Source of the DNA: Brachionus koreanus
Lineage: Eukaryota; Rotifera; Eurotatoria; Ploima; Brachionidae
NCBI GenBank assembly: GCA_016987375.1
Contig: PJRA01000198.1
Location: 895,226 to 946,826 of the forward strand
Direction: 5' to 3'
Length of the DNA: 51,601 nucleotides
A program made the translations under genes and the position numbers. Position 1 is the first letter of the stretch, and each line of letters starts with the position of its first letter. The notes below the pieces were generated by a model that saw nothing but the letters and a program-made list of their open reading frames with translations, had not been told where the DNA came from and did not search any database. Shown here piece after piece: positions 1 through 11,470 of this stretch.

Positions 1-335
1 AAAAAAAAACTAACAAGAAAATAATAATTCTCTGTATTCAGTTTATTTAGAAGTTTATAATTATTATTAAAATTATTATTAGACTTAATCATGATCTAAA
101 TTTTATTTCCAAGTTTCAATTGATCAAAAAACATAATTTTTTCTCTTTCCATATATCTATATTTATATTTTTATTTTTATTTTTATTTTTGTTTTGTTTC
201 ATTTAGCTATATAAAATAAATTCGTGCGTTCTTCTCATATTGTTTCGAAATCGAAAAGAGAAAAATCACATCAAATTCACGGCATATTTGTTGTTGTTTT
301 GCCAGACGATGAAATTTTAAGTTGACTGCTTGTAA

Positions 336-1271
336 ATGATGTTTAATGAGTACGTGAACCATTCGAATCAGTGTTCGAATTACTACAGCGTGGTGCGCAA
401 AGAGGACGTGCAGATGCAGCAGGCGGACACGGGCCGCTTCAAGCAAAAGTGGATGGACGTTAACCAGTCGTATCCGCAGCAGATGCAAACGCCGCAGTAT
501 CACCAAAAGCCGCCGCAACAGTACACCTACGACTACAACCGCCAGGCGAACACGCCGAACCACCAAACGTACGAGTTCATTCCGAAGACTAACGAACGCT
601 CCATAACGCCCACAGTTCAGCAGCAGCCTAAGCAATACTATTACCCGAACAGCATGCCGGCCGCCAGGACCTACTACGCCAATAGCTACGAGTACAGCTA
701 CGAACAGACGACCACGACGACGACCGCGACCGTGGCCATGTCACCGGCTAACAAATTTAGCAAAAAAATCTCATCTAGTTCACTCAACAATGCATCTCAA
801 GTCGACTTTGGTCAGGCGCCGACGCCCTCCTCTTCGTCAACATCTAGCGTTCTTTCGCCGCAGCCGCAGACCAAAATCGACTCGCCCAAGTCATGGAATA
901 CGCCCGTTCCCACTCCGCTTTCCGTTAGTCAGACGACACCGCCGCGCAACATTCACTCGTCTCAGTCGAGCAACAATCTCAACGAGCCTCAATTGAACAG
1001 CTCCGAAACAAAGAGCGACCAGTCTTCCAAGTCAATTCTAAGCGAAATTAACATAAACATTGACGAGTTGTTCATGTACTATCCGGCTGTTTTCGAGGAA
1101 ATTTACTACTCGCTTAAATTGAACTCGATTGAGCAAATCGAAAACGATCTGAGAAGGTATTTGGAAGAGCAGTTTAAGCTGAATTTGTCGAGTAATAATT
1201 CGAGCTCACCGGTTAGTGCCAATTCGGCTAGTGCCACATCGGCGACAAACTCGGCCGGTATCAGAATATGA
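336..1271 (+). CDS. Intronless Gln/Ser/Thr-rich low-complexity protein, 311 aa, unassigned
   Basis: I do not recognise this protein. It starts with a double ATG (336 and 339), has no intron and ends at TGA 1269-1271. The first 130 residues are rich in Gln, Tyr and Pro (QQ, YY and PPQQY patches). A Thr run (TTTTTT) follows, then a Ser/Pro/Thr-rich stretch with many SP/TP dipeptides that could be proline-directed phosphorylation sites (inference). The only segment that looks folded is near residues 235-275, with a conserved-looking pattern of NIDELFMYYP followed by a helix of alternating charged and hydrophobic residues (IEQIENDLRRYLEEQF). No signal peptide or membrane segment is visible. Codon use is far more GC-rich than the flanks, which supports real coding. 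It could be a disordered regulatory or RNA-associated protein. An AATAAA at 1509-1514 is a plausible poly(A) signal. Confidence 0.7.
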   Translation: MMFNEYVNHSNQCSNYYSVVRKEDVQMQQADTGRFKQKWMDVNQSYPQQMQTPQYHQKPPQQYTYDYNRQANTPNHQTYEFIPKTNERSITPTVQQQPKQYYYPNSMPAARTYYANSYEYSYEQTTTTTTATVAMSPANKFSKKISSSSLNNASQVDFGQAPTPSSSSTSSVLSPQPQTKIDSPKSWNTPVPTPLSVSQTTPPRNIHSSQSSNNLNEPQLNSSETKSDQSSKSILSEININIDELFMYYPAVFEEIYYSLKLNSIEQIENDLRRYLEEQFKLNLSSNNSSSPVSANSASATSATNSAGIRI

Positions 1272-1884
1272 ACCTTCTTTGCAAATTTTATTTTTGTACA
1301 AAAATAGAAAATAAAAAAAAATTATTCTAATCGACAGATAAAAAAACAAGTTGACTTGACCATTTGAGGAAAAAAATATATTTATACAGTAATTTTGTCT
1401 GAATAATAACAACTAAAAAACCCCAAAGAAATGTTTTGAAATGTTGTCGCGTTATGCAAGCTGCTCTTTTACAATCGAGTTTTTTTTTTTTGTTGTTTTT
1501 TTCATGTCAATAAAATTGAGCCCTTAAATTAATTGCAGAATTTTAATTGAGGCATTGTTTCTTTATAAATGTCTATCTATATAAATATCTATAGTTTTTT
1601 TTCGTTTTTTTTTTTTTAATTTTTTCTATTCTATCTAAATAGTAAACTATTAACTAATAAATATTCAGTTTATGTATAAATTTCAAATAAATATCATTGA
1701 TTTTAAACTAAGAATTTTTTCGAATTTGTTCATGTTTTTTAAAAAGTAAATTTTTTTTTATACAAATGATTATTAACTATGTTCATTTTCATTTTATTCG
1801 AATAAATATTTTTAATAGTAAAATTTTTAAACTAATTTTCAATTTTTTATTTTAATTAAACTGATAAATTTTGATTCTAATCAA
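1272..1884. other. 3' flank and AT-rich spacer
   Basis: Low-complexity A/T DNA with T runs. It includes an AATAAA at 1509-1514 that may serve the upstream gene. I see no coding exon, RNA gene or clear repeat here. Confidence 0.5.
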
Positions 1885-2634
1885 TCTAACAGCACTGTCA
1901 ACAAGGAGAAGACGAGCTGATCTAATACAAATGACAAAACTTCTAACTAAACTTGATGAGCTGAGCTGATAAAGAGAAGCATTGGATAGTAAAACTGGGT
2001 ATAGAACAAGATTTAATCAATACAGACAAAGAAAAGAATTCATGCAAAACTTTTTGTCCGCGTACAATTTTTTACTAATAGAGTTTTTATTGCTTTTACC
2101 ATATTTCATTAAATAAAAGAAAATTCAGTCATAAATTTTCCAGAATCAGACCTTTGTTAGAAACCTTACAGTTAGACATGGTTGAACAACTATACACAAA
2201 ACACAAGATATTCTTTTTAAAGCAAGTAAAGAACAGTACAGTATGCTGGAATATCTTGACCTTCTTTTGCAGAAATTATGAAAAGTTTGATCAGAAAAAT
2301 AATTCCTTTAGAAAGTAACTTAATAATGTGGAGAAAAAGACACATATTGATGTTTTGGACTTTAGTTTGAAGACTTCTCTAGCAATAATTGATCATTTAT
2401 TTATCGAAGAAAATCGTGGTCTTGTTGTTTTGACTTCTACTCTACTTCAATATCAATATATCACTTCAATATATCTTTCTACAAACTCTTTCTCCATGGT
2501 AAAAAACTCATTGAGTAAAATTAATTAATGTAAAAAGGACTTTTATTTGATTATAATTTTTTTTATATATATCATACTTCAATTTGTCCATGGGACTTAA
2601 ACTTTAATAAATAAATAAATAATAATAATAATAG
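1885..2634 (+). mobile_element. Decayed LINE 3' end (reverse transcriptase C-terminus plus tail)
   Basis: From about 1891 one frame reads STRRRRADLIQMTKLLTKL, the pattern of the region just after the reverse transcriptase core in CR1/L2/Rex-type LINEs (consensus RRxRGDLIQxFKIxxG). The next block resembles the Arg/Phe-rich C-terminus (YRTRFNQYRQR), but stop codons interrupt it. The element ends in a TTTAATAAATAAATAAATAATAATAAT-type simple tail at about 2604-2634. Only the 3' part remains, as expected from 5'-truncated target-primed insertion, and it cannot be functional. The short open frame at 2328-2528 is part of this debris. Confidence 0.6.
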
Positions 2635-4818
2635 TGTTTCTTCTGATCGAAAATATTTTAGTCTTATTCAAAAAGTTTAACAAAAAATCTGAGTTAAGGT
2701 TCGCGCGTAGCAAAACGACAGCACTAGCTTAGTCGACAATTTTCGAAAGATTTTTGACTAGAGAGTCTTGAAGTTTGATAGTTTTTGAAAACAGTGGTTT
2801 AGGTTTTTGAAATTTTTGAGATGAGTTCTCATTCAAAAATTATTATATCTATATATATATTTTTAAAGAGCGCAAAATTCTCTATTAAATGATATTTGTA
2901 TTTTAAGTGGAATTAAGTTGCACTTTAAACCAAAAAAACACATTTTTTTGTGTTTTTTTTCCAGTTTTTTTGATTCTCGTCGAGGGATTGACCCAAGACC
3001 CTGACTTTTTTATTTAAACTATAAAACTAGACAAAATTCTGAACAAATCTCAGTTTTCACTTTTTTATTTAAAGCTTAATTAATCCAAAAAAAAGTCAAA
3101 ATATAGTTCAATTTCAAAAAAAATCATTAAAATTTAATTTTCATCTTTTATATTAATAAACTATTAGAAATTCTTAGATGCTCTTGTGTTATAGCATTAG
3201 ATTTGCCAGAGAAGTATGTCTAAAACTTTATTTAGGAAAATAATGAGTAAAATTTAAAATAGATTTTTTATTTTCCGAAGATTTTTATCCAACATTTAAA
3301 AAAAAATGATGAACTTATAAGCTTTTTAAGTTTAAATTATTTTGATAGTTATATAAACTAAAATTTAAAAAAAAGGAGTTTTATATTTCAAGCAAATAGA
3401 TTACGGGGGCATTTAAGTACGAAATTATTTAATTTTTTTTTGCTCAAGAAGAATATAATTAAGAATTCAATTTTTTGATTAAATTAAATGAATATAATGA
3501 AAAACATTAAATGCCAAGAATAAAAAATGAAAAAAATAAAAGTTGATTATTGTGAATCAAATAGCAAAAAAAATAAAAACATTTAAAAACTTTTGCATCA
3601 ACGATATTTAAAATTTTTTCTGCTTTTAATTACAAAATAATTTAAAATGCGTTATTTTAAATTTACCTTAAAATATCTAATCATAAATTAAGCTATAGAA
3701 TCAGCTGACTCGATTAAAATTTGAATTAAAATAGGCGCGGACAAAAGAACTCACTTTTTAAAATACCTCTTTAATTTAAATCATATTCAGCTGGTCATTT
3801 AACATGCGCTTGTTCAATATCGATTAAAAGACTTTTGAAAAATCAGCAGAATCTATTATGATTATAAATTTCTCATAATCATAAAATTTTATTAATAATA
3901 TTTTATTTTAGAATTTTTTATTTTTTGTTAATTTATTGATAAAACAAAATTTAAGATTCGTAGAGAAGCACTTAGCTTTTTTTCTAACCAAAAACTAAGA
4001 AAAATTGAACAAAATTTGAAAAATAAAATTCAAAACAGGCCCTAAACGATTTTAATCTAACAGATCTACTGTAGGCAGGCTTTATAAAAATGGGACTTAT
4101 GAGGCCGCTTATTTTCAAAAAGATTTTTTTTAAGGATTAAAGATTAAATGTAAATACAAGCTTAAACGACAAAGTGGTTTTTGCTTCTTCAAGTGGTCAT
4201 TGATTTTGTTGAATTAAATGGATTTTTTTTTAGGCAATTGTTAAATTAACAAAATTATTTATGAATAATACATGATGACTAAAAAGCGAGTGTAAATTGA
4301 CACATATGCCAAAATAAAGTTAATAGAAACAAAAAAAAGAAATATTACTAGAGAATGATTTTAAAAAAAATTGGTCAAGAATTATTTTAGATGTGGCTAG
4401 GGTTGGTAATTATTCAAAAATTTTACTAAAAGATTAACAATAACATACATAAGACTAAAATTAGAGTCAAAGCTTGCAAGTCTTACGAGGATAATGCTTA
4501 GTTTGAATAAATTTTCAAAAAGCAAAATTTCTAATTTTAATTTTATTTTTTTTTGTTTTGTTCAAAGCGCTAAGGACTAAGCGTTGTTCACAACACAAGC
4601 TCAATCTAATTTGATTCAGCCTTTTGCAATTGGCGCTTAGTTTTTCCTTAAGTCACATTCAGCCAAGTCTCATCTGTGTTGTAATAATTTTAAAATTATG
4701 ATAATTTTATCCCATTTGGCGAAATTGCTTCTAAAACATTTCCTTAAATAAATAATCTCATAAACTCTTCTTAAGAAATAAAAATAGAATTTTGGGTGAT
4801 CCTAAAAATTCCAGCACA
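2635..4818. other. Intergenic AT-rich DNA upstream of USP1
   Basis: About 2.2 kb without supported coding sequence. Slightly more GC-rich patches near 2695-2740, 4030-4100 and 4560-4680 have no recognisable frame. The patch at 4567-4660 holds an imperfect inverted pair (GCTAAGGACTAAGCG and the reverse of CGCTTAGTTTTTCCTTAAG), possibly a worn TIR element. The promoter of the USP1-like gene should lie at its right end, but I cannot delimit it. Confidence 0.4.
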
Positions 4819-7800
4819 ATGCACACAAAGATCATAGATTCAAGCGTAAATAAGCCTGCGTTTGGCTCGGCCGAAATAAGCACAGAATTCGCCAGACCCA
4901 ATGCGAAAAGAATTCGACACAGCGAAATAAATAAGGTGATTTCGCCCGAAACAAACATGGAGCACTCAAGGCCCAAGAGACTTTGTTCGGTCAAGTCAAC
5001 GCCGGCGCTTGGCCAAATTTTTCAAAATAAGGATAAAAAAAATTTATTCGAAAGCTTGAATATTATGGAGCCGGAAAAGAAAAGCCTCAACAGTAGTCGA
5101 CCGATCCGATCCAGTCCGACCAAACTGAGCCGAAATTCAAGCTGTTCCGATTTGAAAAACAAAAAATGTGCAAATCAAGCGTCTAATCGAAACTCGTTTA
5201 CTTGTCTCAGAAATCTCGGCAGTACATGTTACATTAATTGCATAATTCAAGTGATGCGTTATACACCAGGATTTGTACTCTCAATTGATCGTCTAAATAA
5301 GCAAATCGAATTCTTAAAGTCACTAGTAATTATAATTAAATTTTCTAACCTTTTATAAGTATCAGTCCTCAATTAAAATTATTTTTTTTTATCAATTTAA
5401 ATATTTTTATTTTTGTTTAATTTAATTCAGAGTTTGCAAAATAAAAAAAAAAAATTTTTTATCAATCTAAATTTTTTTCAAAAAAACTTTTATGAATATT
5501 TATGTTGTTTAATTTGATTCAAATTTTGAATAAAATACCTCAAATTCAAAAAAATAAAATTTTAAATATTTTTTTTCTTTCGCATTTCGACACCAACTTT
5601 GGAAAATTCTTAAACTTTAACTTCAAATTTATTAGTGCAAATCCAGCATTTTGACATCATTCAAAAATTGTCGTGTATTTTCGGAAATTTAATTCTAAGT
5701 CTTCTATTTTAGAATAAAAAATTGGTGTATTTTATTCAAAATTTTTATATACCTTTATTATTTAATTCTTGCCACAAAGTATACATTAAATTTGGGGAAA
5801 ATGCGAAATTTTAAGACTAATATTATATTAGCCAAGTAAATTTTCATCGTTTTCACTATAAAATTTTTTTTACATAGAAATTTATTGAATTTCTTCTTTT
5901 CAAAGACAAAAAATTAAGGTGTAATTAAAAAAAAGTAATTTTTTTCTTAAAAAATATTTTTAATTAAGCGTTGTCTAAAGATTCCGCAAGTCAACAAAAT
6001 ACATTTTACACAAACAAGACTTGTTTTGTTTTCATTGCAGATTCTAATCTGACACTTTTTTCTATAATCAGGCTCTTTACTAGCTTCAAATTTTTTTCTC
6101 AAAGCTCATGAATCATACAAAAGCTATCTTTTAACACTAAGAGCACCAAAAATTTTGGTATCTTTTGAATAGATTTTTCAAATGAATACATATATTTCTT
6201 GATTTATGTTGATTTTAAAATTTTTCATAAAAAATGATTTTACTTTATAAAATTATCATAGTTTTTTTCTAAAATATTTATGAATTAAAAAAACGTGAAA
6301 AAATGCTTGGTGCTTTTAGTGTTAATCTTTCAAATATAAGATCATTAAGCTCTATTGTCTATAGCCTTCTATCAGCAAATACTTGTTATCCCTTTTGAAA
6401 CCTATAAAACCATTACAACCTTTTTTAACTTATTCTTGGTTAGTAAATACCGTCCTCAAAGAAAATGAACCACTGAAAGAAAAAGTTGGACTATATTCTG
6501 GATGTGATTTTATCACTCACAATTTAACCATTTGTGTTAGCTTTTAGGGGTGGTCAAATAAAAATACTTTGGTTATAAATTATAAATTTTGATATTTTTT
6601 TTATTTTCATAAATTGTCCAATTTTCGAAATGAAAATAATTAAAATAAGTCCTAAAACTGAATAAATGATAAAAAGTATAAATTTTGAATTTTTTTTTAC
6701 TCTTCTGATATACATAATTGGATTGTGAAAAAAAAAATTTTTTTTGTCTTTTCATCATAATAAAAACTTTTGAGAAAAATATAAATGTAAATGGAATTAT
6801 ATGAATAAAATAAATATTCTTAATCTGGTCTAGAGATTTACAATTTTTTTATTGACAGAGGATATTTCTAAATACTATTTAACTTTTTTTATTTTAATCT
6901 AACTATTTTATTTTATACATTTATACTTTTCTCAAAAGTCTTTATTATGATCAAAAGACAAAAAAGTTTTTTTTTTCAAAATACAATTATGTGTATGAGA
7001 AGAGTAAAAAAAAATTCAAAATTTATACTTTGTATTTTTTATTCAGTTTTATGTCTTATTTTTATTACCATTTAGAGTTATTTTCGAAAATTTTCGATTT
7101 TTTGGACAATTTATGAAAGTTAAAAAAAATATAATAAAATAAAATATTAAAATTTCTTATCTACTGACTTTATTCAATGAGATTAAGCATATTTTGCAGC
7201 AAAAATTATAAAATTCAAATGTTTTTTGTATTAAGATTTCTGATTGAAAAAAAAAATAAAAATTCAAAAATGATAAAATTTATTTTAATAAAAAAAAATT
7301 TGAAAAAAAGAAGCTTTTTCTCTTTTTTTTTTTACTTTGGCTAATCAAAATAGTAATTTTTTTAATTTCAATTAATAAAAAGAAAAATACAAATATTGAT
7401 GGCGAACTAAACAGAAACAATGACATTGCTTTTGTTAAAAACCTACACGAGGTAAAAAAAAAATAAAAAAAAAAAAAATTAAATGAATTAATAGTGAAAC
7501 TTTCGATTAGCTTTTAGTAGACATGTCCAAAATAGAGCAATCAGACCGTCGACCGATCTACACGCCGCGAAAATTTGTTAACACAGTATGGACTCTATTG
7601 AGCTTTTGGTCGGACGGTAGCCAGCAGGACGCGCACGAATTTCTCCAATACACAATTCATTTTATAAACGAATGCGATCTGTCTCTACGCAAGCTTCATC
7701 AACAATACCAATTTGACCAAACAGTCGACGAAGCAAAGCCAAGACGGGTTGCACGCAAAGCCACATCCACTAAACCAGCTGAAAAACTAAATGAAAAAAT

Positions 7801-10800
7801 CAGCTTGACCACCAACAACCCACTTTTGCTTGTCACAGACGAGTCGTCCAGCTCTTCGGTTTCTTCCACATGTTCGTCATCGGCCTCATCAACTTCGGCC
7901 GTGTCAGCGCCCATATTTCGCTTAAGATCAGCGGCAAACACAACCACTAGCACCAACACGGCCACAACCATTCATTCAGAAACGAATTTATTGCGCACGC
8001 CGACTAAAGGAGGCGCCAGTTCATTTAACATAGCCGTTCTCGACTCGAATCTAAACTCGAAAAAAGACTCGGACGAAGAGCTAATTTTTAGGGCCATGAT
8101 CAAATCAGATCCTGTTAGTAGCATAAAAAAAACTAGTCCCATTCTAACCGATAGTGACCTAGTGTCCAAACGACTTAAAGAAACTTTATATTCGTCTTCG
8201 TTTAAACTAGACTCGAGTAGAACAAATATTTTAAACGATTCTGAATGCATTATAATTGCAGATAGTGACGATGAGGTCTATTTTATGGATGACAATGAAG
8301 AAATGCCAGTGGCGAGACCATCTCAAAATTTAAATGAACACTACGAGCTGAAAAAATGCTATGTTTTACTAGAAAGAATAAAAATTGATCAATTAAGAGT
8401 GCCGAGTGTCATAGAAAAGACAAGTAATGTTGACAAGTCAGAGAGTAAACCGATTAAAAGAGTTAAACGAAGCAAAACAGCCGAAAATTCTATAGTGTTA
8501 ATGGACTTGGACGCAATTACCACTGTTTCAATTGGGCGAAACAACTCGTCGTCGAGCTGCGAGTCTCTCAGCTTGCGCAAATTGCGTTCAAACAATTCTG
8601 CGTCGTGTTTGAAACAGAGTGTAGTGTCTACGCCGCCGAGTCCGGCCGAATTGCTGAGAAAAAACTCGGTCGGATCGGGCTATACTTGCGAAATGGACAA
8701 GCTGTTCAAAGGCTCGTCGGTCACTGTCACACAATGTTTAGAGTGCGAAAATTTGAGAAAATGTCCCGAGTCGTTCTATGACCGGTCGATTCCTCTCGAA
8801 ACTACCGAGAACGAAGACGAGTCCAGCTGCTGGATTGCCAAGTGTCTTAGCAACGAGTCCTATTTGAACGAGAACTCAAAGTACATGTGCGATCAATGTG
8901 CTTCGAAACAAGAAGCTAAAATTGAAACTATGTACACACATATGCCGAGCATTTTAGTTCTTCATTTATTGTCTTATGGCATCACGTCTAGTGATGATGG
9001 AAATTTGAATACAAGAAAACTTTCCAATCGGCTCCGTTTGGTCAATTATTTCGATTTCGAATGCGATAGACAAGACGTTTGTGCACCAAAGTCCGACCAG
9101 CTTAAACATAAATTTAAGCTTTTTGCGGTCGTGATGCACAGTGGAGTCTCGTTGAATAGTGGACATTACACGGCATTTGTAAACTATAAAATAATTTGTC
9201 AAAATTTAAAAAATTTCGGTAAATATAAATTCCATTCAATAATTTAGATAAAATAAGATTTAGATTTTTTTTCTTTTTTATTTTTGTATTTGATACACCA
9301 ATATACATCAGACCATACAGAAAATCTATTTTAGAGCGAGAACATATAAGAAATGAAGTAGAATCAATGCTTAAAAACGGAATTTTTGAAGAGTAAAGAT
9401 AAAATAAGATTTAGATTTTTTTTCTTTTTTTTTTTGTATTTTCATCAATTGTTCTTGTTGTTTATTTTCAATTATTTAGTACATTTTAAGAGCAAAAAAT
9501 AAATTAAACTAAAGACCATCGTGAATATTTTTAACATACTATGTAAAATTTTATTTCAGACTTTTTCTATAAAAAATTAATCAGTAAATCAAATTTCAAT
9601 AATAATAGGATAATGATAAGCTTCAGAGACTCAAAATATTATAAAATTATTTAATTTTTTCTATAAAATAATTTTATTTTCATTGAAAAATAGTATTTAA
9701 AAAGATTTAAAATTAAAGGGTCAAAAAAGCCATCCGGTTTTTGAGTGTTAAAAGCAGACTTGTACGAAAGTCACGAAAAAAAGTCTCAACAAGTCATTAA
9801 AAAAACAAGTCTTGTCACTTTAAATTTATTATTAATTTATCTAAAGAAATTAATTATTGATTAAAAAAAATTTTCATGGTTTATACATTGCAATTTTCAC
9901 TCAATTTAAATTTTCATTTTGATTCAATTTATTTAGCTTATATCAGAATATATATAATAATCTATGTTGATCAGAACTGAAATTAAACAAAAATCCGGAA
10001 TCTTTAAAGAAATTTTAATAACGATTCAAATATTAAGTGCTTAAAAAAAAACAAAAATTTTTAAAAAAAATGTTATCTTTAAGTTAAATAAAAAATTCCT
10101 AAAATTCTTAATTACTTTATTTTAATAAAATATATGAAATGACTTCTTATTCAACAATAATTAATTTCTTTAAATAAATTAATAATAACTTTAAAGTTAC
10201 TAAGTCAAGACTTGTAGAGACTTTTTTTCCTGATTTTTGTACAAGTCTGGTTTGAAACAGGTCAAAAATGACCTGATATAAAAAAACTAACTAAAACTTT
10301 AAATTTTTTTTTTTTATTTATTTATTTATTTGTTTTCTCTACCGAGCAAACGCTCTTTCAGATTATATAATATAAACATAAAATAGAAAAAAGAAACAAT
10401 TAGAACGAATAACGGTTCTTATAAGATCTGAATGATTTTTGCGTACTAATCTTTCGCAGTGGGAGAAAGAATTTATATCATTTTTTAGAAGTTAAACTTC
10501 AAAGTCATGTTTAGCATGTATCGCCAATGAGGCTAATAGAAACAAGAATATTAATATATTTGGAGCGCTGAATAATTTAAATCATTTTTTTCCTGCTATT
10601 AAGATTGTTTGATGCGCATATTAAATTTGAACTGAAATTGCGGTAATTAGGGAGACCCTTTAAATTATCGATACTTTTCAATGGAAAAAAAGTATTTAAA
10701 ACAAAATACTGATTTGGATAAAAAAATGAAAGGAAATTTCTTTAAGCAATTTGATTCTTTTAAAATTTAAAGATCTCTCTTCACTTTTATTTAGATTTAA

Positions 10801-11470
10801 ATTTTAAGAATTTTTATTAGTGAAATGCAGTATGATTTAAGATTTAGACTTTTAAAAAAATCAACATATCTAATAGTCTTGATTTAAATTGCTTTTTATC
10901 ACTGATTTTGGAAAAAAACTTGTTTTTCTCTGGCAAAAACAAAAGCAGATATTTTGTACAGTTATTTTTTTTTATAAGAAAACAAAATAAATAAACAATA
11001 TTTTATTCAAATAAAAATTATTCAACTATTTTTGATGCATTTTTAAATTGAATTTTTCTATCCTTAACCATGTAGTTTTATCTACCTATTAATTAAACTT
11101 TTTAAAAAATTTTATTTTTTACTCAAAACCTGAAATGAATCTGCTTTTTAAACTAATTTTATACTAAATTAATTGAATAGGCTAGTATGCAAAATTGATA
11201 AAGAATTTCTAATTTCTACACTTTTAAAACTTATTTTTAAAAATTAATTTGAAAAAAAAATTAAAAATTTTATTAAAATTTTAAGATAATTCATTGAACC
11301 TAATTGAACAATCAAAGGATATTTCAGAAAAAAACTGCCTCGATGCAGAATGGTTGCATTTTGATGATACAAAAGTAAAATCGTTGTCTAATACTGAGTT
11401 TCAGCGTAAAATAATCGATTCCAACTACGATTCACCTTACATTCTATTTTATGTGAAAGATTCGATTTGA
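4819..11470 (+). CDS. USP1: Ubiquitin carboxyl-terminal hydrolase 1-like (USP1), 4 exons, 808 aa
   Basis: Cysteine-protease deubiquitinase. In other animals USP1 with UAF1 removes monoubiquitin from PCNA and FANCD2 in the nucleus. Exons, phases matched: 4819-5325, 7383-7451, 7511-9218, 11328-11470. The start is ATG 4819; the frame is open a little further upstream but without an ATG. The Cys box LGSTCYIN places the catalytic Cys at about residue 127. Exon 3 opens with the QQDAHEFLQ box, then a long Ser-rich acidic insertion, then a zinc ribbon (CLEC and CDQC pairs). The His box SGHYTAF gives His of about 744. Exon 4 supplies WLHFDD (Asp of about 774) and the terminal YILFY motif, the usual USP1 ending. 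Human USP1 is 785 aa. Introns 1 and 3 are about 2.1 kb and full of repeats. The donor at 5326 (GTAATT) could instead be 5319 (GTCACT), removing two residues. Confidence 0.88.
6131..6325. mobile_element. piggyBac-like MITE, 195 bp, TTAA-bounded
   Basis: The element begins TTAACACTAAGAGCACCAA and ends with the near-perfect reverse complement of that, including the TTAA at 6322-6325. TTAA target duplications and CACTA-like ends are typical of piggyBac elements and their non-autonomous derivatives. The interior is AT-rich and noncoding. It lies in intron 1 of the USP1-like gene. A second, left-truncated copy is at 46080-46242. Confidence 0.72.
6583..7135. repeat. Foldback element with long inverted arms, in USP1 intron 1
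   Basis: The block at about 6583-6785 returns as its reverse complement at about 6925-7135, with about 140 bp between. Matching landmarks are CATAAATTGTCCA against GGACAATTTATGA at the outer side, and ATAAAAACTTTTGAGAAAA against TTTTCTCAAAAGTCTTTAT at the inner side. The arms differ by scattered substitutions and small indels. No open frame of interest lies inside. The transcribed intron would fold into a long hairpin. Confidence 0.7.
9246..9441. repeat. 45-bp direct repeats flanking a retroelement scrap
   Basis: The segment 9246-9291 (starts AGATAAAATAAGATTTAG, ends TTTTTGTATTT) recurs at 9397-9441 with one or two differences in its T run. The 105 bases between them are a Ty3/gypsy polymerase fragment. 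The first copy begins just after the exon 3 splice donor of the USP1-like gene. Confidence 0.8.
9292..9396 (+). mobile_element. Ty3/gypsy-type reverse transcriptase fragment, about 34 codons
   Basis: One frame carries the conserved gypsy RT entry segment: a TPIYIRPYR-like stretch, then a helix ending in VESMLKNGIFEE, the usual (V/I)xxMLxxGIIxxS pattern before the RT core, immediately followed by TAA. No LTR, primer site or further pol sequence is present, so this is an isolated piece and not an element remnant with recognisable ends. Confidence 0.68.
9755..10249. mobile_element. Non-autonomous element with about 100-bp terminal inverted repeats
   Basis: The left end CAGACTTGTACGAAAGTC and the right end (reverse complement CAGACTTGTACAAAAATC) start a TIR pair that stays alignable for about 100 bp, to the inner AAGAAATTAATTATT match. 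Total length is about 495 bp. The interior has no coding potential. Flanks show no convincing target-site duplication, so I cannot assign a superfamily. It sits in intron 3 of the USP1-like gene and would form a hairpin in the pre-mRNA. Confidence 0.68.
10312..10560 (-). mobile_element. LINE/SINE 3' tail, minus strand
   Basis: Read on the minus strand it ends in a small hairpin (GAGCGTTTGCTC), then GGTAGAGAAAACAAATAAATAAA and more AAATA units. The same hairpin-plus-AGAAAACAAATAAA ending occurs at 50645 (minus) and 51199-51246 (plus), so it marks the 3' end of one retroelement family. No coding part is recognisable here. Confidence 0.5.

Noticed and set aside
207..635. 142-codon minus-strand Leu/Val/Arg-rich frame.
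   Set aside because: Antisense shadow of the Gln-rich gene at 336-1271. It runs past the sense start into AT-rich DNA and has no family features.
2328..2528. 66-codon plus-strand frame.
   Set aside because: Lies inside the decayed LINE 3' region, does not start with ATG and matches nothing recognisable.
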